The position numbers and the translations under genes were made by a program. This document shows positions 6,223 to 8,522 of a stretch of DNA of 8,522 nucleotides, one piece after another (positions within the stretch are counted from its first letter, which is position 1; every line of letters begins with the position of its first letter). The notes beneath the pieces are model-generated. The model was not told the DNA's origin. It did not search any database and worked only from the letters and a program-made list of their open reading frames with translations. The stretch covers positions 1-8,522 of the forward strand of contig JAADGB010000010.1 of the NCBI GenBank assembly GCA_013152575.1. Direction: 5' to 3'. This stretch comes from Thermoproteota archaeon. GTDB lineage: Archaea; Thermoproteota; Thermoprotei_A; Sulfolobales; Acidilobaceae.

Positions 6223-7190
6223 ACAACCCCAGGCTTGAGATCGGCTATGCTCTTGATTGACAGGTGGCTCTTTGGCTTGCACTTCTCGATAGCCTCGCTT
6301 ACCATTTCCTCGATGAGCTCCTTGCTCGTAGCATGGACCATGAAGTAGCATGTGTGCCTCCATTTACCCGCCGGTATACTAGCCCTCTGAACTACATGGG
6401 TCGTGAAGGGTAGCCCAGCTATACAGTTGCAGAGCTTCTCCTCGCATTGATCACCTGGTTCTAATACTACCATTGCATTCTCAGTGAAGCCTATCCTGTG
6501 CCCATCTAGGGCTGCGCCGGGGTCCCCTAGTATCCCGGCTCTTAGCATGTTCCACGCCAGCCTTGAGGCTTCTTCCTCGCTGATCCCTAGTTCGCCTGCG
6601 ATCCTCTTGTATGGCGTGGGGCTGATCTCTAGCCTGCGGAAAAGGGAGAGTTTTCCGGGGTCTACACCATATTCCGTCGGGCTGGGTGGATTGTGGCTCA
6701 CTGTCGAGTACTTTCCGGATCTTGAGACTCCCCTGTATAAGTCGTATTTCACGCTTAACTTGTAGGTCCTAACACTGTATAGGACTACGTAATCCACATC
6801 GAAGGTCTTGGAGACTTCCTCAGCGTGTGTCACTATTTCTTCGAGTGTTGGCCTCTTTGTAACTATCCACAAATCATATACTGGATGATCTCTCTGGTAG
6901 ACGTGTGTTGCATGAGGGTCCCTAGCGTATACTCCAGCTATGTCACCGATTTTGCCATTGGCACTATACGCGATTAGCGCGGCCTTGAGACCCTTGCTCC
7001 TGTAATTGACATAGAAGCCTATCCTCTTCAGCTTCTTCTCCTCCTTCAACTTGGTGAGCGTTTGAATTACCTCGTCGACGCCTACGCCTAGTTTATCTGC
7101 GACTATGTGGAATGGTTTTGGCCCCTGGGGGAAGTTGTATTGTAGCTCCATGAGGAGGTCTTTCTCGAAGGGTGTAAGTAGGACTGACAT
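6216..7190 (-). CDS. Siroheme decarboxylase, AhbA-AhbB fusion with two Lrp/AsnC-like domains
   Basis: AhbA and AhbB normally form a heterodimer that decarboxylates two acetate groups of siroheme to give 12,18-didecarboxysiroheme. Here both are in one chain of 324 residues. Each half begins with a helix-turn-helix-like segment (about 6-60 and 182-222) and continues into a ferredoxin-like domain. The N-half has THVYQRDHPVYDLWIV (95-110), matching the AhbA HxYxRDHxYNLWFT motif. The C-half has HRIGFTENAMVV (231-242) and THVVQR...WRHTCYFMVHA (264-287), matching the AhbB NAMVV / YRRP..W.YN.Y.MVH motifs. These histidines and arginines line the siroheme site in the family. The C-half also has an unusual group of cysteines (C249, C254, C256, C281). 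The ATG has GGAGGGTGA at 6-nt spacing. It lies between ahbD and ahbC, which rules out a plain Lrp regulator as the best reading. Confidence 0.87.
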   Translation of the reverse strand: MSVLLTPFEKDLLMELQYNFPQGPKPFHIVADKLGVGVDEVIQTLTKLKEEKKLKRIGFYVNYRSKGLKAALIAYSANGKIGDIAGVYARDPHATHVYQRDHPVYDLWIVTKRPTLEEIVTHAEEVSKTFDVDYVVLYSVRTYKLSVKYDLYRGVSRSGKYSTVSHNPPSPTEYGVDPGKLSLFRRLEISPTPYKRIAGELGISEEEASRLAWNMLRAGILGDPGAALDGHRIGFTENAMVVLEPGDQCEEKLCNCIAGLPFTTHVVQRASIPAGKWRHTCYFMVHATSKELIEEMVSEAIEKCKPKSHLSIKSIADLKPGVVR

Positions 7191-7196
7191 GTTGAT

Positions 7197-8354
7197 TCAC
7201 CCTCCTATACCCTCTGCAATCTCTCTTGGAAGGGAGCCTGGCTTGTAGATGCATGATGGGTCTTCGGCGAAGGGGTCGCCTGTGTATGAGAATGCTCGTG
7301 CCCTGCTTCCCCCGCAGAGGTTCTTGAACTCGCACTGGCCGCATCTACCTTTCAGCTTCTTACGGAGAGTGGAGAATAGAGTGGATCTCCTGTAGATTTC
7401 GATGAGGCTCTTCTCCCTTATGTTCCCGGCTGAGAGGGGGAGGAATCCGCTTGGATACACGTTTCCATTATATGATATGAAGACTACGCCCCTCCCATCC
7501 ATTGTACCGACCGTGTGTGCCTGTGGGGGTCCCTCGGGGTCGCCGAGGAGGCCGCGGAGCCTCTCAATGAGACTGTGGTAGAGGGGGCCTAGGGTTTCGT
7601 CTAGTTTGTCGAGTTCTCCCTTCTCCTCATAGTATTTTCTTGTCAGCGCTACCCTCCTGAATATGGGTCCCTCAGTCGTCCTGATCTTTATCCCGTATCT
7701 GCTCGCCTCATAGAGGAAGTGGCTTACATCCTCCCACTCGCTGGGAGTAAGGTCTTGGCTTCTCTCTCCTCTCCCTACTGGTATTATGTAGAATACTTCC
7801 CACGTTGTTATCCCGATGTCTTTGAGTAGCTTGACCATTTCGGGTAGTGCATCTACGGTTTTCCTCATGACCACACTGTTTACCTGCACTCTTACGCCAT
7901 AGTCCCGGAAGAGTTGGAGTGCTTTGACGGTCTTCTCCCAGGTTCCTTCTATCCCCCTTATTGCATCGTGAACCTCGGGGTGAGGACTGTCTAGGCTTAA
8001 GCTTACTGCCCCTACGTAGTTTGAGAGCCTCTTGATTGCTTCCTCGGTGAGGAGGGGTGTGACGCTTGGGGCGATGGCGGTCCTGATCCCATTAGATTTC
8101 GCATAATCCAGTAGATTCCATATGTCCTCTCTCATTAATGGATCTCCGCCCGTGAATATTAGTATGGGCGAGGGCTTTCCGAATCCGGCGACCATGTCTA
8201 TTAGCTTGAGGCCCTCCTCTGTAGTGAGTTCTCCTGGTAGGGGTTCCTTGATCGCTTCAGCCCTACAGTGGAGGCATTTTAGGAGGCATGCTTTAGTCGT
8301 CTCCCAGAATACGAGTAGGGGTTTTTCATCGTAGGGCCATTTTCCTCCTCTCAT
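7197..8354 (-). CDS. ahbD: Radical SAM heme synthase (Fe-coproporphyrin III decarboxylase), AhbD-type
   Basis: AhbD converts two propionates of Fe-coproporphyrin III to vinyl groups, making heme b without oxygen. It is 385 residues from the chosen ATG. The radical SAM motif is TKACLLKCLHCRAEA with C23, C27 and C30; FTGGDPLM (67-74) is the SAM loop; APSVTPLLT (95-103), SLSLDS (118-123) and HDAIRG (129-134) follow the AhbD-like pattern. The C-terminus has CGQCEFKNLCGGSRARA (C338, C341, C347) and a last cysteine, C368, forming one auxiliary-cluster set; the two extra cysteines seen in ahbC are absent. The ATG at 8354 is chosen because GAGAGTGGAT ends 6 nt upstream; a GTG at 8366 would add four residues but lacks a properly spaced site. 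It is the first gene of the ahb operon, 6 nt before ahbAB. Some related radical SAM proteins have unknown substrates, so the AhbD role leans partly on context. Confidence 0.8.
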   Translation of the reverse strand: MRGGKWPYDEKPLLVFWETTKACLLKCLHCRAEAIKEPLPGELTTEEGLKLIDMVAGFGKPSPILIFTGGDPLMREDIWNLLDYAKSNGIRTAIAPSVTPLLTEEAIKRLSNYVGAVSLSLDSPHPEVHDAIRGIEGTWEKTVKALQLFRDYGVRVQVNSVVMRKTVDALPEMVKLLKDIGITTWEVFYIIPVGRGERSQDLTPSEWEDVSHFLYEASRYGIKIRTTEGPIFRRVALTRKYYEEKGELDKLDETLGPLYHSLIERLRGLLGDPEGPPQAHTVGTMDGRGVVFISYNGNVYPSGFLPLSAGNIREKSLIEIYRRSTLFSTLRKKLKGRCGQCEFKNLCGGSRARAFSYTGDPFAEDPSCIYKPGSLPREIAEGIGG

Positions 8355-8360
8355 TCTATT

Positions 8361-8370
8361 ATCCACTCTC
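8361..8370 (-). promoter_or_regulatory. Ribosome binding site deciding the ahbD start
   Basis: The minus strand reads GAGAGTGGAT, ending 6 nt before the ATG at 8354. The GTGGAT core and spacing are the same as for hemC (GGGTGGAT, 6 nt). The site overlaps the alternative GTG at 8366, so that codon would have no usable ribosome site. Confidence 0.5.
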
Positions 8371-8394
8371 CATGGAGGAGGTTGAGGCTGGATG

Positions 8395-8430
8395 ATTGTA
8401 TTATGCGGAGGAAAGGATTGTTAATTGTAT
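8395..8430 (-). promoter_or_regulatory. Possible promoter region of the ahb operon
   Basis: This AT-rich stretch contains, on the minus strand, ATACA-ATTA-ACAAT at 8430-8417 (the arrangement shared with the hemA upstream region) and TAATACAAT at 8403-8395. Either could serve as a TATA-like element. The second would put the transcript start about 20 nt before the ATG and keep the ribosome site in the leader. I cannot decide between them from sequence. Confidence 0.3.
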
Positions 8431-8441
8431 CTGACAGGAGT

Positions 8442-8461
8442 GTAAGTACGTGTAATTACGG
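8442..8461. promoter_or_regulatory. Tandem 10-bp repeat, candidate operator of the ahb operon
   Basis: The plus strand reads GTAAGTACGT then GTAATTACGG, two units of a GTAAKTACGK repeat with a 10-bp period; the second unit contains the perfect palindrome GTAATTAC. It begins one base after the stop codon of the upstream gene and lies 88 bp upstream of the ahbD ATG, almost the same distance as the copy at 3711-3730 from the hemA ATG (87 bp). This suggests a shared regulator of the two heme operons. Confidence 0.5.
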
Positions 8462-8462
8462 T

Positions 8463-8522
8463 CTACGGGTTGATCTTGATGCCCATCTTCTTTAGTAGGC
8501 GTGGGAGTTCCTTGTTTCTAAT
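8463..8522 (-). CDS. 3' end of an unidentified protein-coding gene
   Basis: The last 19 codons and TAG stop of a minus-strand gene entering from the right edge. The visible tail is IRNKELPRLLKKMGIKINP, a basic amphipathic helix-like segment with codon use like its neighbours. I do not recognise the family. Its stop lies 108 bp before the ahbD ATG, and the tandem repeat starts directly after it on that strand, so it is probably in a separate transcription unit from the ahb operon. It could also be a chance open frame, as only 60 bases are visible. Confidence 0.5.
   Translation of the reverse strand: MRNKELPRLLKKMGIKINP

Noticed and set aside
6216..7190. Lrp/AsnC-type transcription regulator for the HTH-like segments
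   Set aside because: The paired siroheme-decarboxylase motifs and the position between ahbD and ahbC fit AhbA-AhbB, which share the Lrp fold.
7093..7344. Minus-strand open frame of 83 codons across the ahbD-ahbAB junction
   Set aside because: It overlaps two well-supported genes in another frame and its product is low-complexity and arginine- and proline-rich, as expected of an out-of-frame reading.
8355..8366. Upstream GTG start for ahbD
   Set aside because: It would sit inside the ribosome site GAGAGTGGAT and has no site of its own; the ATG at 8354 has proper 6-nt spacing.
8463..8522. C-terminal tail with LLKKMGIKI as an archaeal NAC protein
   Set aside because: The likeness is to the N-terminal part of NAC, while this fragment is a C-terminus followed by a stop, so the family cannot be assigned.

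Overview
The window is a dense archaeal heme-biosynthesis locus. It most likely comes from a thermophilic crenarchaeote (Thermoproteota, Desulfurococcales-like). The reasons are heavy use of AGA/AGG arginine and ATA isoleucine codons, GTG and TTG starts, very tight gene packing with GGAGGTGA-type ribosome binding sites about 6-7 nt before most starts, and a siroheme-dependent (Ahb) heme route in place of the protoporphyrin route. No species can be named from the sequence alone.

Layout: all genes but one read on the minus strand. Reading along that strand from the right end: the last 19 codons of an unidentified gene (8463-8522); a promoter region with a tandem 10-bp repeat (8442-8461); then a first operon of ahbD, a fused ahbA-ahbB, ahbC and a precorrin-2 dehydrogenase gene (sirC/MET8 type), 8354 down to 4360. 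A lone plus-strand gene (3754-4407) encodes a CbiX-like chelatase and runs head-on into the sirC gene, overlapping it by 48 bp. Left of it is a 129-bp divergent intergenic region carrying a second copy of the tandem repeat (3711-3730). The second operon follows: hemA, hemB, hemL and the first 46 codons of hemC, which runs off the left edge. No intergenic stretch exceeds about 130 bp. I saw no tRNA, rRNA, CRISPR array or mobile element.

How the genes work together: HemA and HemL convert glutamyl-tRNA to 5-aminolevulinate, HemB makes porphobilinogen, and HemC makes hydroxymethylbilane. Uroporphyrinogen III synthase (HemD) and the uroporphyrinogen methyltransferase (SUMT/CobA) are not in the window; they may follow hemC. 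The SirC-type enzyme oxidises precorrin-2 to sirohydrochlorin. The CbiX-like protein is the natural candidate for iron insertion to give siroheme. AhbAB decarboxylates siroheme to 12,18-didecarboxysiroheme, AhbC converts that to Fe-coproporphyrin III, and AhbD makes heme b. The chemistry needs no oxygen.

The least expected features are: a pair of GTAAKTAC units spaced exactly 10 bp apart, 87 and 88 bp upstream of the two minus-strand operons, which suggests a heme-regulon operator; a two-domain CbiX-like protein whose second half has lost the metal-site histidines; and the convergent gene overlap.
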